A stretch of 64,000 bases of DNA from Puccinellia tenuiflora (GCA_012064385.1 QRDG01000616.1:62001-126000), one strand, 5' to 3'. Shown: positions 33,725-46,024, numbered from the stretch's first letter. Translations and numbers: made by a program. The notes: generated from the sequence alone by a model not told the origin.

Positions 33725-35343
33725 TAATACGTCTCCGATGTATCTATAATTTCTTATGATCCATGCTTGTTTTCATACCATTTGCTACATATTTTGTTTA
33801 CATCTTATATCATTTTTATGCATTTTTGGAACTAACATATTAACAAGATGCCCCAGTGCCAGTTCCTGTTTTCTGTTATTTTTCCGTTTCAGAAAAGTAC
33901 TTAAGGAAATATTCTCGGAATCGGACGGGACAAAAACCTAGGATCTTATAATTTCGTCATGCACACGGAGTCCAAAGGGGAGCCGAAGACGCACCAGAGG
34001 GCGACCACACCCTAGGGTGGCGCGGCCCACCTGTCTGCCGCGCCACCAGGTGGTGTGGCCCCCTCGGGCCTCCACCGACGCTGCTCTTTCGCCTATATAA
34101 TCCCCCCGACGAGAAAACCCTAAGTACCCGATCAAAATTCCAGAAAAACATCCGTCGCCGCCGTCGTCAACCCTAGTTCGGGAGGGTTCTGAAGCTCTCC
34201 CCGGCACCCTGCCGGAGAGGGGAATCATCGCCGGAGGGCTCTACACCACCATGCCCGCCTCCGGACAGATGTGTGAGTAGTTCATCCTTGGACTACGGGT
34301 CCATGAAGTAGCTAGATGGTAGTCTTCTCCTCTTGTGCTATCATGTTTAGATCTTGTGAGCTGCCTATCGTGATCAAGATCATCTTATTGTAATGCTACA
34401 TGTTATGTTTGCTGGGATCCGATGAATAGAGAAGTACCTTGTGATGTTGATTATTGATATTATCATGTCTATGTTATTTGTGATCTTGCATGCTTTCCGA
34501 TACTTGTAATTGCCTTGATCAAGTAGTTGCTTGTATCTCCAAGAGGGAGTATTTATGCTAGATAGTGGGTTCGGTCCCTGTGTGCCTTGGCTTGAGTGAC
34601 AGAAACATATAAGGACGGGGGAGTGCCGTTGCTACTAGGGAGTAAACTTTATGCACAGTTCTTCATGCAATTGTCTGTTGCTTGCAACTTAATACTGAAG
34701 AGATTTTACGGTATGTTATCTCAAAGGTGGACTATTTAGGCATAGGTGTATGCTTGGAACAGCTATCTATGTATTTTGTCGTAATGCCCAAAGCATCTCA
34801 TATAGACATCATCATCCTCTGTATTATGCAATGTTCATGCATTGTCATGCATTCTCTATTCTGTCAATTGCCCAGCTGTAATTTGTTACCCGGCATGTGT
34901 AGTATTTTATTTATGGAGAAGACACCACTAGTGAACTGTGGACCCCGGTCTATTCTTTTACATCTGCAATTAAATCAACTGCTCTACTGCTTTCATTTAC
35001 TGCAAACAAGCTTCCTTCCACACATACATTTAATCCTTTGTATTCAGCAAGGCCGGTGAGATTGACAACCTCACTGCTTCGTTGGGGCAAAGTAGTTTGA
35101 TTGTGTTCTGCAGGTTCCACTGTCTCCCCTGCAACAGCTCTTTTTCTGGCACCGTTGCTGTCAACACGCCAAGCACATTTTCTGGCGCCATTGCAGTTGT
35201 GGACAACCTTCTGAAGCATTCCTCACTCCTACTGGTTCGATAACCTTGGTTCTAACTGAGGGAAAACTTGCTGCTGTGCTCCTCAAACCTTCCTCTTGGG
35301 GTGCCCAACGAAGCGTGATTGATTAACACCTCTCGCGCTATCA
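33725..35343 (+). repeat. 3' LTR of element A
   Basis: 1,619 bp, aligned end to end with the 5' LTR with one 3-bp indel in the GCC repeat near 34155 and scattered substitutions. The first dinucleotide is TA instead of TG. Confidence 0.9.
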
Positions 35344-35689
35344 TTTCCCGACAAGCTCCAAAGCCCTATAAAATGGTACGTCGTGTCGCCGTCACCACCT
35401 TGTGGTCTTTTACGCCACAGAAGCTTTCTAAATCACCAGCTTGGTCTTTTCCGCTCCAACCTCAAGGTTTCCTCTGTCTTAGTTTTTTCTACAATATCAC
35501 ATACGAATGAATCATGTTACAAAATCTATACATAACCGATGTTGGATCATAGGAAAGCTAAGTAGTCGGGTGAGAAAAACGATGTACCAGGGCAATGAAG
35601 TTTTGTAGTGCCTGCTCGCCCAGTCACTTCTGATAATATCGGTCAATTAATGAAAGCTCAAGTGCTTACTGGAGGCAGCGACCATACCG

Positions 35690-36318
35690 CTTCGTCTCCC
35701 AGAAAAGAAAAGGCGATCGGATCTTCCCATCTCCCTTCCGCGCCATCGCAGGTCTGCCTCGTCTCTGTGGCCTTCGGACCACGGAGGCGTGGTGGATCTC
35801 GGCCCTCGTCGGCGAGAGCGTTCCGTTTTTCTGGTTTTAGTGTGCAGGTTTGCTGGGGCGGCACTCTGTTTGTGACGGCACGCTCCGTTTTTCTGGTTTT
35901 AGTGTCCAGGTTTGCTGGGGCGGCACTCTGTTGGTGACGGCGGCGTTTTTTGCAATAATGTCTCTCCGGTTTTAGCCCCATCTCGACAGCGACGTAGAGA
36001 AGCTCGTGGGAGTGGTGTGATTCTCAAGGACTTTTTATGGCGGTGGCAGTCTCCGGATTGTCATGGAGCTTCATCGGTGGTTCATCCTTCTTCTTCGACT
36101 CTAAGACGGATGTGGTCTTCTTGACCCGCTCGGCGACTTCTCGTCCGCAACCAACAACGTCAGGCCGGAGGAGAGGCAGCGGCGGCGCGCCGTCGACACG
36201 GTCTAGAGGTTAAAGACGAAGGGCATCTCAATGATCTCGTTGTAATTTTCGTTTTTGTTGAGGTATTTTGTACTGTTCGGTGTTTCTTTTAATGCCAGGG
36301 TCCTTTTTGCAAAAAAAA
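35690..36318 (+). mobile_element. Retroposon with poly(A) end
   Basis: A GC-rich body, then a T-rich tail region ending in a nine-A run at 36310-36318 after CCTTTTTGC, as in other LINE-type 3' ends of the window. Contains a 62-bp tandem duplication (35819-35942). No reverse transcriptase; the 5' boundary and target duplication were not found. Confidence 0.5.
35819..35942. repeat. 62-bp tandem duplication
   Basis: CCGTTTTTCTGGTTTTAGTG starts at 35823 and again at 35885. The two units differ at only a few positions. Confidence 0.85.
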
Positions 36319-36889
36319 ACAATAGGGTACAGCTTTTTCAAGCTTGAACAACCATGAACAAAACTCAAAAGTGACGAGAGGGTAATCTCTATGTCATATC
36401 TTATTGCAATTGGATCGTTATTATAAATCATCGGTATTTCCTTTGTTCTGAACTATACGATTTTTTTCTTCTGAATTTCATGTATCTAGACACGTTTAAG
36501 TGTGTCGGTTCACTCATTTCAGTACGTATGTTAGTCCAGATTGAAATATCCAAAACAATTTATAACTAAGAATGGAGGGTGTACTTGTTAGTACGTACTA
36601 CTAATTAGTCAGGGTTTTTCTAATTTTGGTAGGGTCAGTGTACCCTGAAGTCAGCTCTGTCCATGCTGTAGCAACATAAACGGACAGTACTTTTTCGTGC
36701 AAGTGTTGTCTATATATGAAAATAACGAGAAAATAGTTGTTATAATATAAACGACCTATTTCAACCAGGTTTTCAGCTGACGTTTCCTAGTTTGCTAGAT
36801 AATATGTGTCACATGTGTGGATGCCCTTTCAAACCGTGGAATTAGTACATTCAGATCTTTTTAAAGTACACGATGATATATTTTTGATA

Positions 36890-36984
36890 CTCTCTCTGAT
36901 CCATAATAAGTGTCGGAGATTTAGTACTAGTCTAGTACAAAGTTTGTACTACGTCACCCGACACTTATTTTGGATCGGAGGGAG
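36890..36984. mobile_element. Stowaway MITE (95 bp)
   Basis: Flanked by TA (36888-36889 and 36985-36986). The inverted ends CTCTCTCTGATCCATAATAA and the complement of TTATTTTGGATCGGAGGGAG surround a palindromic centre around AAGTGTCGG / CCGACACTT. Confidence 0.9.
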
Positions 36985-37177
36985 TAGACATTTTAAGCAG
37001 CTGACCACCCTTGCCGGTTGGTTACACGATGATATGTTAAAGGTTACTAATATATATAGTTGTCTTTTGGGCGTAGTGGACCTTTTCTTGTCAGGGTAGT
37101 GGACTTTCTCATATCCAAACATCAATAGAAAATGTTGAAACTTAGTGTAGCTAGAAAGCGACTCGGTAGTCTGCCAA

Positions 37178-37845
37178 TCTATACTTTTTATAAGCAAAAC
37201 CCCACTAAGTACAATTAATATTTTTCTATCTTCACATGCAAGCTATCCACATCACTTACTCTTTTAGCCAATCAATTGTCCATGTCACCCCACTAACATT
37301 TATTAATTATTTTCTATCTCTACATGCAAGCATCCACATCATCTTTGTTTAGCCCATCAAATTGTCCACATCATTTTCTTTATGTTCGAATGATAAGATC
37401 GCACCATGGAGCTATGTAGTTATACAAGTAAATCATGTGCAAGTAGAACACCGGAATAAGTTTTGCCCGTGAAATTTTTGCCAATTATTTTTAGGATGGA
37501 AATCATACAATTGTTAGTCGAAATTGTGGGCTCTTTTATATGTATTCTCTCAAATAGTTTCTAGAAATATTATGCGGCAATGTGCATGTCATTTTCATGC
37601 AAGCCATCCACAACACCTGCTTCTTCAACCTGTTGATACAATCTTATCTATATAAATTAGATACACCCCTAAAGCATAACGATCTTTAAATTATAAACCA
37701 CACATATATTTGATGTCTAAAATTTATAGCATCTTGACTGTCATGATTAACTAAATCTTGCATTTTTTTTGTCAACTTCAAGTTTCATAAATTTTATTAA
37801 ATTTCTCAAGAGAGACCCGCTGCAACGCGCGGGGTGTCATTCTAG
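37178..37845 (+). mobile_element. Non-autonomous Helitron (668 bp)
   Basis: The 5' end TCTATACTTTTTATAAGC is preceded by A (37177). The 3' end is CTAG followed by T (37846). A hairpin with stem CCCGC / GCGGG and loop TGCAACGC (37816-37833) lies 8 nt before the terminal CTAG. These are the Helitron signatures: A-T insertion site, TC start, hairpin, CTRR end. The AT-rich interior contains two or three imperfect copies of a segment with CTACATGCAAGCATCCACATC. No coding sequence. Confidence 0.75.
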
Positions 37846-37846
37846 T

Positions 37847-38440
37847 TTTATAAAATCAAACGCCATATCAATATATATTTCTGATTGAGTTTCTTTGCAG
37901 TGGTGTTCGAGTTCCTACAGAGATATGTGGTGTTTCATCGCCAAACTGAACATGTTGTTCGTGCACGGAAGGATGTCAGACAAATGATGTACTCCCTCCG
38001 ATCTGTAAAATATGTTACTAGAAAACAACGTGACGATTAGAAATCGTAGGTACAAGTGGCGACGTTTTTGGGATTATAAAACATGTTGCATGTAATAGTG
38101 AATCAAGTTGGGAATCGAGTATTTGTGTAGGTTGGATCTAAGAAAGGGGGATGGGACGTATTCTCGAAACGTTCTCCTCTTGTGGGACTAATAAAGTTTC
38201 ACCCTAGCCTTCGCTATCATCCGCCCAAGTTTCTTAACTCGCACGCATGTCAGACTTCTTAGTTTGTGTTTTAAGACGGGTCGGATGGGGAGCCCACAGA
38301 CTGTTGCAGCACAGTGCCCCGAGGGACACGCTTTTCAGCGCGCGGGTACAAGCCGTGCCGACGATGGACACTGGGGGAGGGGGGGGGCACCAGGTTTCAC
38401 ACTAGATGTTCTTGCAGTGTAGAAAAACTTCATTAGGCGA
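37847..38440. other. Intergenic
   Basis: No gene. A lone Stowaway-like end (TACTCCCTCCGATCTG) occurs at about 37990 without a partner. Confidence 0.5.
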
Positions 38441-38452
38441 GAGTGGACAAAT

Positions 38453-38848
38453 GAGCCCGGGCTACATGGAGCCTTTTATTTTGAAAATTTTGAAATTTAT
38501 ATTTTGAAATTTCAAAAAAATCTTGATGTAGACAATGTTGTCTTCTACCAACATGTAAAATCCCAATTAGAAATATGATATATTTTGGTCTGTACAAAAA
38601 TAACAAAATAGGAATCTAAAAGTAGTGAATTGTGCGAAATTTAAACTCTACAAAATCTGAGATTTTGTTATTTTTGTGTAGAGTGGAATATGAATTATTT
38701 CGAGTTGAGATTTTGCTCGTTAGTAGAGTGAACTATTGTCTACGTCCTGATTTTTTCAGAATTTTTTGGAACTTCAAATATGATTTTCGAATTTTGCAAA
38801 ATAAAAGGTTATGTGGAGTTCGAGCTCCAAATGCACTTTCCGTTCATT
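38453..38848. mobile_element. Inverted-repeat (MITE-like) element
   Basis: The left side, ACATGGAGCCTTTTATTTTGAA, is mirrored on the right by the complement of AAAATAAAAGGTTATGTGGAG, followed inward by AAATTTTGAAAT-type sequence on both arms. Target duplication not resolved, so the superfamily is unknown. Confidence 0.5.
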
Positions 38849-38923
38849 AGGCCCTGTTTGGAATGGGAGTAAAGTTAGCGTGGTCACCGGTACTTAGTTC
38901 ACATCCATTCCAAACAGCCATGT
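38849..38923. mobile_element. Miniature inverted-repeat element (about 75 bp)
   Basis: GGCCCTGTTTGGAATG at the left is matched by CATTCCAAACAGCC at the right. TTA precedes the left end but does not follow the right. Probably a Harbinger-like MITE. Confidence 0.5.
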
Positions 38924-39062
38924 GTGCCATGTGTGAACTACGAGATGATTTCCCTTTTCCATGCAATCATACAGATCTAATGCAATTTTATAGGAGAATC
39001 TTTACTACTGAATGTTACTTTAATTTCGCTTTTTCTTGAAATGACTTGTATATTTCACTCTG

Positions 39063-39308
39063 ATGTCAGTCCACGTGAATCGCAAGGTTTTGAGGGAAAC
39101 TTACCTCCTCAGTTTTCCTCCAGGGGAGGCCACTGAAGACATTGTAAGGTCGTGGTATGAAGAAAATATTTTTATTGGTACATACTTGCCAAAGATCTTT
39201 AGAACAGTACGAAAAAATAGTCATAAAAGAAATCCTCACATGGGCAAAATTACCCCTGATCAGTGGATGGCTAGGTTTAAATACTGCTTTCACCTCCTTG
39301 AAAGTTAG
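39063..39308 (+). CDS. Unrecognised 81-codon ORF
   Basis: Encodes a low-repeat, well-mixed sequence (LLSFPPGEATEDIVRSWYEEN, FIGTYLPKIFRTVRKN, ITPDQWMARFKYCFHLLES) that looks like real protein rather than translated repeat. No family recognised. It may be an exon or captured fragment of an unknown gene. It lies downstream of CLPR4 on the opposite strand, where the missing last CLPR4 exon was expected. Confidence 0.3.
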   Translation: MSVHVNRKVLRETYLLSFPPGEATEDIVRSWYEENIFIGTYLPKIFRTVRKNSHKRNPHMGKITPDQWMARFKYCFHLLES

Positions 39309-39822
39309 AAGAGCTCACTGACTTGTCTTTTACATCTAGAGATTTTTCATTGTCATATCATCCAAACGTGATTTATTTTTTGCTCTAGGTTAAATTTAGC
39401 TTTCAGGCGTGAATAAGTTTGAACCCTGTCAAAAACACATGTCCACGACACAGAAGAACTAGAGGTAAACAGAGCAACTACTTGTAACCACAGCTCAAGG
39501 AAGCAGATCGAACTACACCAACCCAGCCACGGGAACATGAGCATTACTGAGCCACGAAATCAAAAAAGGCAATTCCTTACCAACATACCCCAGCCTAACA
39601 TCTTCTGCATTGCATTCGCCTATCCAAAATCTTACAAAAATATGCCTACTTGTACTGCACCCAAATGTCAAATTAATTCTTTTTTGACCTCCGACACAAC
39701 ACCAGCATCTGTTTGGCTTTTCACGTTGTGCAGCACCTGGTGAATTACAATGGTGTTACAATGACGAGAGTTGATGTTAAAACGGGTTCGTTTTGCTCAC
39801 GATGGAATTCGGGAGAGCTTAC

Positions 39823-42800
39823 CTTGTCGATGATGCCGTAATCCACTGCCTCGCTAGGGCTGAAGTACTTAGGACGCCTAATGTCCCGAGCGATCTCTTC
39901 CATTGGTTTACCAATGTGTCTCGACAGTAGCTTGACCTGAACGACATAAAGAAGAGTCAGACAAATCAGTATACCAATAGCCTTAATAATTGAATTTCCC
40001 TTCAGCTCTCTCTTCGTGGACAATTAGTGTGATCTATGTATCCTGGATGAAACAATGCAAATGAACATCGAAAATCACAATGTTTGGTCGTCTTTCCCGT
40101 ACTAATATCCATAGAGAATTTTCACCAAAATCAGGTCCAAAGAAGCAATATCCATGGAAAAAAAATTGGTTCCTGGTAATTTGCACGTAACCATGTTTGT
40201 AAACATGTTATTATCATTTCCAGGACAGAATAGGCGGGAAAAATATAACCAACTATGATACTTCTAAACCCCTGTATGGGCAATATGCTTAATTTTTTAT
40301 GATCCAGAGCCCTAGAGGCGAACAGTGATTCCCTACGACAGCTAGCGTTGTCCCCTTCCCAAAGTCAGGAGCTTATATTGCCATAGCACGTGGCCACCCT
40401 AAGGAATTTTTGGAAATATGCAGGTAGTATTGCCAATGGCAAATTATCAATACTTAATTTAATTTCCCTCAGAGCTCATTCAAGAGTCAAGAGACTCAAG
40501 ACAGGAACTATGAACTAAATTGATACAAGGAATGCTACACAAGAACTAGTATATTCTTCAGGGTGCTGCGACCTTGTGGCAGTGTTTGAAAATTGAATGA
40601 AGCAGCTTCAACCTTCCAGCCATGAAGACTTATTAATGTTACAAATGATGTTATAAATGTATTATTTTTCCTAATGCCACTGCTCTTGATTACCAAATAC
40701 CAACCAATGGAAGAAAATACGAGTCCAGAATTGCACAAGTTGGCATGAGTCCACAGTAACTAGCGCAATAGTAGTATATTAGTATCGACTGCCATGGACA
40801 TGTTAAATAATGATAAATTGTTTGAATTCAAGCGAGGTTATCAGCTATTCAGCTCTTTCTTCTTGTAAGGAACAGAAAGTACCATTTCTATCTTCACATT
40901 TCGTATTTCCTTTCTTGCTATGTCGACATCTGTTGCCTGACCTTGAAATCGACCGATAGGCTGCACATTACAGGTGACAAGAGTAAGACATTCTAGCCTC
41001 GTATTTATAAACAAGAGTTAGGATCTTGTGCACAGCTAAAGTATGTGCAAAATACAAGTATTGGTGTGTTTGTTTGGTACCCAAGCAATATCCATACCCT
41101 TTATCCATGTATGCACCAGTATCTAAGAGGAAGAACATGATACGATATTCTGCCAATCATCATATAACTACTTGTGTGCAGTATAACCATCGAAGATAGA
41201 AACCAATATGTTATCTCTATGAACAAAGGAGCAGAAATAACCTGCTTCATCATTATCGTCGATGATGGAAGCGCAGCTCGGTTACCTTTAGCACCAGCAG
41301 CCAAGAGTAAAGCAGCTTCTCCCCATGCATTGCCAATACAGAGTGTGAAAATTGGGATTTTAACATACCTGTGTTTGGTGAAGATATAAGACAGCATTCA
41401 AGAAATGTTGCTGGAATTGCTAGGATGCATGCATATCTTTCAACATGATTAATAACTGAGAATGGCTTTTTGGATGAGAAAACAACGCATTAACAATGGC
41501 CATCAAAACAGCATTCTCAAAACAAAACAAAAACTAGCATAGTGCAGCTAGTAAAACCATGCATGGTAAAAGCCTCATTATTCAAGGAATTTTCACAGAA
41601 ATTTAGGAGGATTCTAATTCTTAATCAATTTTCCTACTGTTGTTTGGTTTGTGGATTGTAATCCATAGGAAATTTTTTTCTATGGGCTTCTTTCCACTGA
41701 GGGCAGGCCTTGGTGCAGTGGTGAGGTCCTCCCCAATTGTGCCAAGAGGTCCTAGGTTCGAACCAGCCTCTCTGCACTGCACTTTGCAGGGGCCTCCCCA
41801 GACCCTACCTTGTGTGGGAGCCTCGTGCACTGGGTCTGTCCTTCTTTCCACTCTATTTCAAGGAAATTTTCCATTGACTCATACATCTCAGAAAAATACT
41901 ATGGTTTTCTTATGGTGCAATTAATCATGTAGGAAAGAAGCCTAGTAAAGAAAAGAAAAAAGCAAGATGCATTGGAATCCTAAAGATCAAAAAGACCCTA
42001 GATTGATGGAATCCTAAAGATCAAAAAGACCCTAGATTGATGGAAAACACGTGAATTGGACTATTCTAGTATGTAATTTTAGACAACATGACGTCATACT
42101 TGTGTAATTTTGACTAAGAAAATATGTAGATCATTAGACATATGAAAATAGTACCGAACTACGGTAGATTCACCATACTGAAAATAACCAAATTAAATCC
42201 ACAATAATAATCTTATAGCCTTTTAGAAACATTTCCCATATAAATTAGCCTCCAAAGATGCATCTTGGAGGCCGTTCTGTTTCCAAATCCTTATGTAATT
42301 GTGGAGTATAGGAGTGTTGGCACGGCTTTCAGTACAGGTCATAACGATTATTGACCATGTATGCACAGTTTGTCCCAAATAATTACCCTACATTCACATA
42401 ATCACACAGATTGGGAGAAGTATGCTAGCATTTGGTCACCAATAAAAATCTAAGAACAGTAGTGTCGGTCCATATCATAGTTTAAGTGAGTTAGATGGGA
42501 ACTGGGTGCAAGCGATGGGGATAGAAATAGGGCGTTGGAGGTTGTGACTCGGATATGGTCTTAGGGGAGAGATAGTGTGAGTGTGTGACCATGTGCTGGT
42601 CAGGAGGGAGCACCAAGTGCACTTTTATCCTCTCTTCTAAGTCAATTCTAGGCTCGCACACTACGGGTCAAGGTCAGATTAACTGGGGCTAGTTCCCCGA
42701 GACCCTGGTGACCACCAGTCCTCCACATCGAAAACCCTACAGAAAACATGAGCAGAAATATGGAAGTGACGAAGAGGAGGGTAAAGTATGTGAGAAACAA

Positions 42801-44432
42801 TCCCAACAGTCTCCTACACTGTGTTTTAACACTCTCCAACAATATGTTCTTTATGAATAGTAAAGGACATAGGTGAGATCAGCCGACGCGGATGCAATTG
42901 TGGTTCCTCCACTGGCTGAAGAAAATGGCACAATTTGGGAAGATGTTATTGCTGTTTGACGAAGATTTGCGTGCAGCAAATCTGCATGTATTCACGACTT
43001 ACAACATTCCATCCATAATACAGTATTGAAATAGCCCATCTGACTAAAGGTTAGAAAGGTAAAATCAGAGTGCTCTAGACTACCAGTAAACTGATAGTAT
43101 GACAAGCTTTTTTGTAGTTGACTCTTGATATTTGTGATTATCGATAATTCAATGTAACCTAAAGAGCGATGGTCTCACATTTTACCTACGAGATACAATG
43201 AACAAGTTCTGTCCGTATTCAGGCCTTCAGCTTGTCAACAACACAAGAACTAGCTACTAAGTACATAAGTAATAATGGGTTCAAAAGCACAAAGCAACAA
43301 CAAGAGGGACGTCATCTAGAGGAATAAGGAACAGCAAAAGGTTCATGTGGAAAAAGAGGAAAGTGAGGAGGCACATAGGCAGGAACTTACCTCATAGCAT
43401 CATATACTGCAAATGCTTCCGTCTCATAACCCAATTTCTCGCCATTCTAAGGAGATAAATATATCAGGACAATCTAATAAAGACTTAAATAGAACAATAA
43501 ATTCTGGCGGAACATCAAACATTATGAATGTTAAAGATAATGTGCTACAATAAAAAATAGGATAACTTAACAAACAGTAGGTAAAAGGTACAAGCAAATT
43601 TTCATTTTCTAGCTAATTATAGCTTCTGAATTCTGACCTCTCTATCTGAGCATTTTCAAGAAAATATGTATAACTGCATGCTATCTAAATCATCCAGCGA
43701 ATCTTAAGGAAGTTGAGCAGATCAAATACTGTGCTAATTGAGTATTAAAGGCCTACATGTTCCACAAGCTACCCTAAATTGAGGCGCATTTCATACCGGT
43801 CACTAATTAAAAAGCCCCTTTTGGAGACAAGCTCACGCAGCCATACTCTTTGTGTAGCAGCAATCATATATAGCCATAGGTGGAGCGGAAGCACCGACCT
43901 TGGTGGTGCCGGTGGAGTTTATGTACATGTAGATGGGCTTCTCCGCGTCTTCGTACTGGAGGTAGAGGAACTCGGCGAGCATGAGCTCCGTCACCGACGG
44001 CACGAGGCACATCCCGAGGTAGACGATCCTGTTCTTGTAGAGGAACGATGCCAAATCCGGCGGCGGCTGCTCAAATGCGGTTCCCCTCAGGAACGGGATA
44101 ACCTGCCAAGCAAGAAGACGACATTGAATTTACAGGGCTGAATGAACTATTCTGCAGACTCAGTCAGAGTGCATCGATCCAAGTGTAGCATTTCGTACCA
44201 TGGCGACGACGTCCCTGGCGCCGCGGCCGCCGGCGGGGTCTGGGTGTGGAGTCAGGAAGCGCTGCTTGGGGGTGGCGGCGACGGTGGCGGGGGAGGTGGT
44301 GAGCGCGCGCGGGCGGGCGGCGAGGCGGAGGCGGGAGGAAGGCGAGGAGGGGATAGCGGTGGGAGGGGAGAAGAGGGCGCGGGCGTCGAGGGCGGCGACG
44401 CGGGGAGAGGACAGGGCGGCGGCCGCCTCCAT
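39823..44432 (-). CDS. CLPR4: CLPR4, non-catalytic subunit of the plastid Clp protease (6 exons found)
   Basis: Exons (minus): 44199-44432, 43899-44102, 43391-43446, 41242-41368, 40883-40960, 39823-39936, all GT-AG, giving 271 codons. Exon 1 is an Ala/Ser/Arg-rich transit peptide for chloroplast import. The body carries ClpP-fold motifs: FLYKNRIVYLGM, YINSTGTTK, NGEKLGYETEAFAVYD, FTLCIGNAWGEAALLLAAGAKG, PIGRFQGQATDVDIARKEI and RPKYFSPSEAVDYGIIDK. The nucleophile Ser site is GNAW (about 177-180) and the His site is Lys (IMMKQ, about 206), so the subunit is catalytically dead, as in ClpR proteins. Sequence and length fit ClpR4, part of the ClpP1/R core ring. The last exon (about 20 residues, ending near QLI in relatives) was not found after the donor at 39823. 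Intron 3 holds a SINE. A Helitron ends 142 bp upstream of the start codon. Confidence 0.92.
41699..41840 (+). mobile_element. tRNA-derived SINE (Au-like)
   Basis: 142 bp flanked by the exact 12-bp duplication CTTCTTTCCACT (41687-41698 and 41841-41852). Contains a pol III A box (TGGTGCAGTGG, near 41712) and a B box (GGTTCGAACC, near 41755), spaced as in tRNA-derived SINEs. The end GGGTCTGTCC lacks a long A tail, as in Au-type SINEs from memory. Located in intron 3 of CLPR4. Confidence 0.85.
41974..42041. repeat. 34-bp tandem duplication
   Basis: The unit beginning GGAATCCTAAAGATCAAAAA starts at 41974 and is exactly repeated from 42008. Lies in CLPR4 intron 3. Confidence 0.88.
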
Positions 44433-45205
44433 GGCGTGGCAGTTGGGGGGAGCGAGCTGAGCTGAGCTGAGGAGGAGCGGAGCAGGGCACGGTCCGAAGA
44501 GCGGATAAGCCCCGGCGGTCGGGGGTTTGGTTTCGCTCGGGTCGGGTGAGGTCGACGGCCTCCTATTATTATTACTAGCAAAATACCCGTGCGTTGCTAC
44601 GGGTAGATCAAGTGTTCAACACATCTTTTTAGCAAAATAATTAGATTTTGCTATCATTAAATGCAGATGATTAATGAAAACACACCTGTCTTAAACGTAC
44701 AATATGTTTGGTTTCTAGCTGACCAAATTAGTATCGGACTGTCCTAAAACATTCTCACGATTCAGCTTCACGTGCAATTTCTTGCTTGCTCGATTTTGTT
44801 GTTTCAATATAATGTAGGTCCATCAGAATGTAACTCTATTGTGAGATAAATTATATACTATAATACTGTTATATCAATGTAGATCATATGAGGAATCAAA
44901 TCTATAGAAGAGCAGAATGAAAATTGAGGCTAAAATGCAACGTTCATTTGAGACTAAGGACTAAGGTATTTATGTATAAATGTAGTAAAATCAGAGAACT
45001 AAATTGCAAAGCCACCAAAGAGATAAGGCTTCCTATCGTCTTGGTACTAAATTCAAGGGTCGGAGAGAAGCACAAATGACAGCAGCACTACAAATTTTGA
45101 TCTGTAAATCAAGGTGCAAATGATAACAAACAGTATTTAGGAATTGAAGGTTTAGACTGCAGATAGATAAGGAACTCTACACATATACGTTCTCTCTAAT
45201 GATAC

Positions 45206-45424
45206 CTTCTGAACACGGGCAAGCAAATGAGTAAGGTCGCTCTTGAGGCTCCATACACGCTCCAGGTTCCGTTGGCTCACATTCTTGGTCAGCTCATCGA
45301 GTACAGGAATAGCATGCCTCTCAAGATCAGCCACACTCAAGTCCAAAGTGGAGCACAGAGCCTCAAGCCCAACCTCCAGCACCTGGAACTCGAATGGCAA
45401 CTCATGCTCTGCCCCGGTCACCTC
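45206..45424 (-). pseudogene. Orphan exon of an MRS2/MGT magnesium transporter
   Basis: The minus-strand frame encodes ELPFEFQVLEVGLEALCSTL, ERHAIPVLDELTKNVSQRNLERV and LKSDLTHLLARVQK. This is the conserved segment of CorA-like MRS2/MGT Mg2+ transporters, before the pore-forming helices. It ends at a consensus donor (AAG|GTATCA) at 45206. The neighbouring exons (N-terminal part, GMN-motif membrane part) are absent. Retention of the splice donor shows a genomic, not cDNA, copy, consistent with Helitron capture. Not a functional transporter. Confidence 0.8.
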
Positions 45425-46024
45425 ATTAAGACACTGGCCGTGGGACTGGCCTATCGGGCTTCTTCAGAGGCAGGTCGCTACCCAGTTTGGGTGGTCTATG
45501 AGCGAGGCAACGGTCCAGAGGGAGGATCCGGCAGTGGAGGGCGGCCGCTCGCGGCCCATACCATGGCCAGGAGGCGGCGGCAGCCAACGGCTGTCGCAGA
45601 AGAAGCTAGCCTCCTTTCCATGGCTACTCCCCCGTGCCACGGGCAGGATGTATGCGGGTTTGTTCGGAGAGCTCGGAGGTCGGGGCGTGCGAGGATCCGG
45701 CGGTGGAGAGCTCCGGGCATGCTGCGGCCGGCGACGTCGAAGGATGCGGCGGCGGGGCTGAACCCTGGGCGCTGGGCGGCGACGGCGCTCCGTCGCGTGA
45801 GAGGATGCGGGAGGGGATAAGTTGTGGTGGTGGACCGTGGGATTGATTTCTGGATTTGTTAGGGGTGTTTTTGCAAAATTACCACAACATACGACGCACC
45901 CGTACCAGACCTGTTTCAATTTAATAGTTAAGAAGATTTTGGCCATCTATATGTCTCAACGATCGCCCCGTGAATTAATGTGCAGTTTTGTGCTAATCAA
46001 ACCACACAAACGTTCTCTGCTCTT

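Larger units (their letters stand above)
28591..35343 (+). mobile_element. LTR retrotransposon A, complete but internally deleted (6,753 bp)
   Basis: Two LTRs (28591-30213 and 33725-35343) flanked by the 5-bp duplication TTTCC (28586-28590 and 35344-35348). LTRs start TG (mutated to TA in the 3' copy) and end CA. By eye they differ at about 30 positions, roughly 2%, so the insertion is young. A tRNA-Asp primer-binding site follows the 5' LTR. The 3.5-kb interior has only a 102-aa chimeric gag/protease ORF and long noncoding sequence, with no reverse transcriptase, RNase H or integrase. It resembles Gypsy families of Triticeae with TGATACGTCTC LTRs; a match to 'Fatima' is from memory and unverified. 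Confidence 0.92.

Noticed and set aside
37988..38060. Stowaway-like end TACTCCCTCCGATCTG
   Set aside because: No partner terminus found.
44142..44465. Gly-rich plus-strand ORFs opposite CLPR4 exon 1
   Set aside because: Shadow frames of the GC-rich transit-peptide exon.
45464..45946. 160-codon minus-strand ORF in the Helitron
   Set aside because: Arg/Pro-rich and not recognisable. It may hold a captured exon, but I cannot support one.
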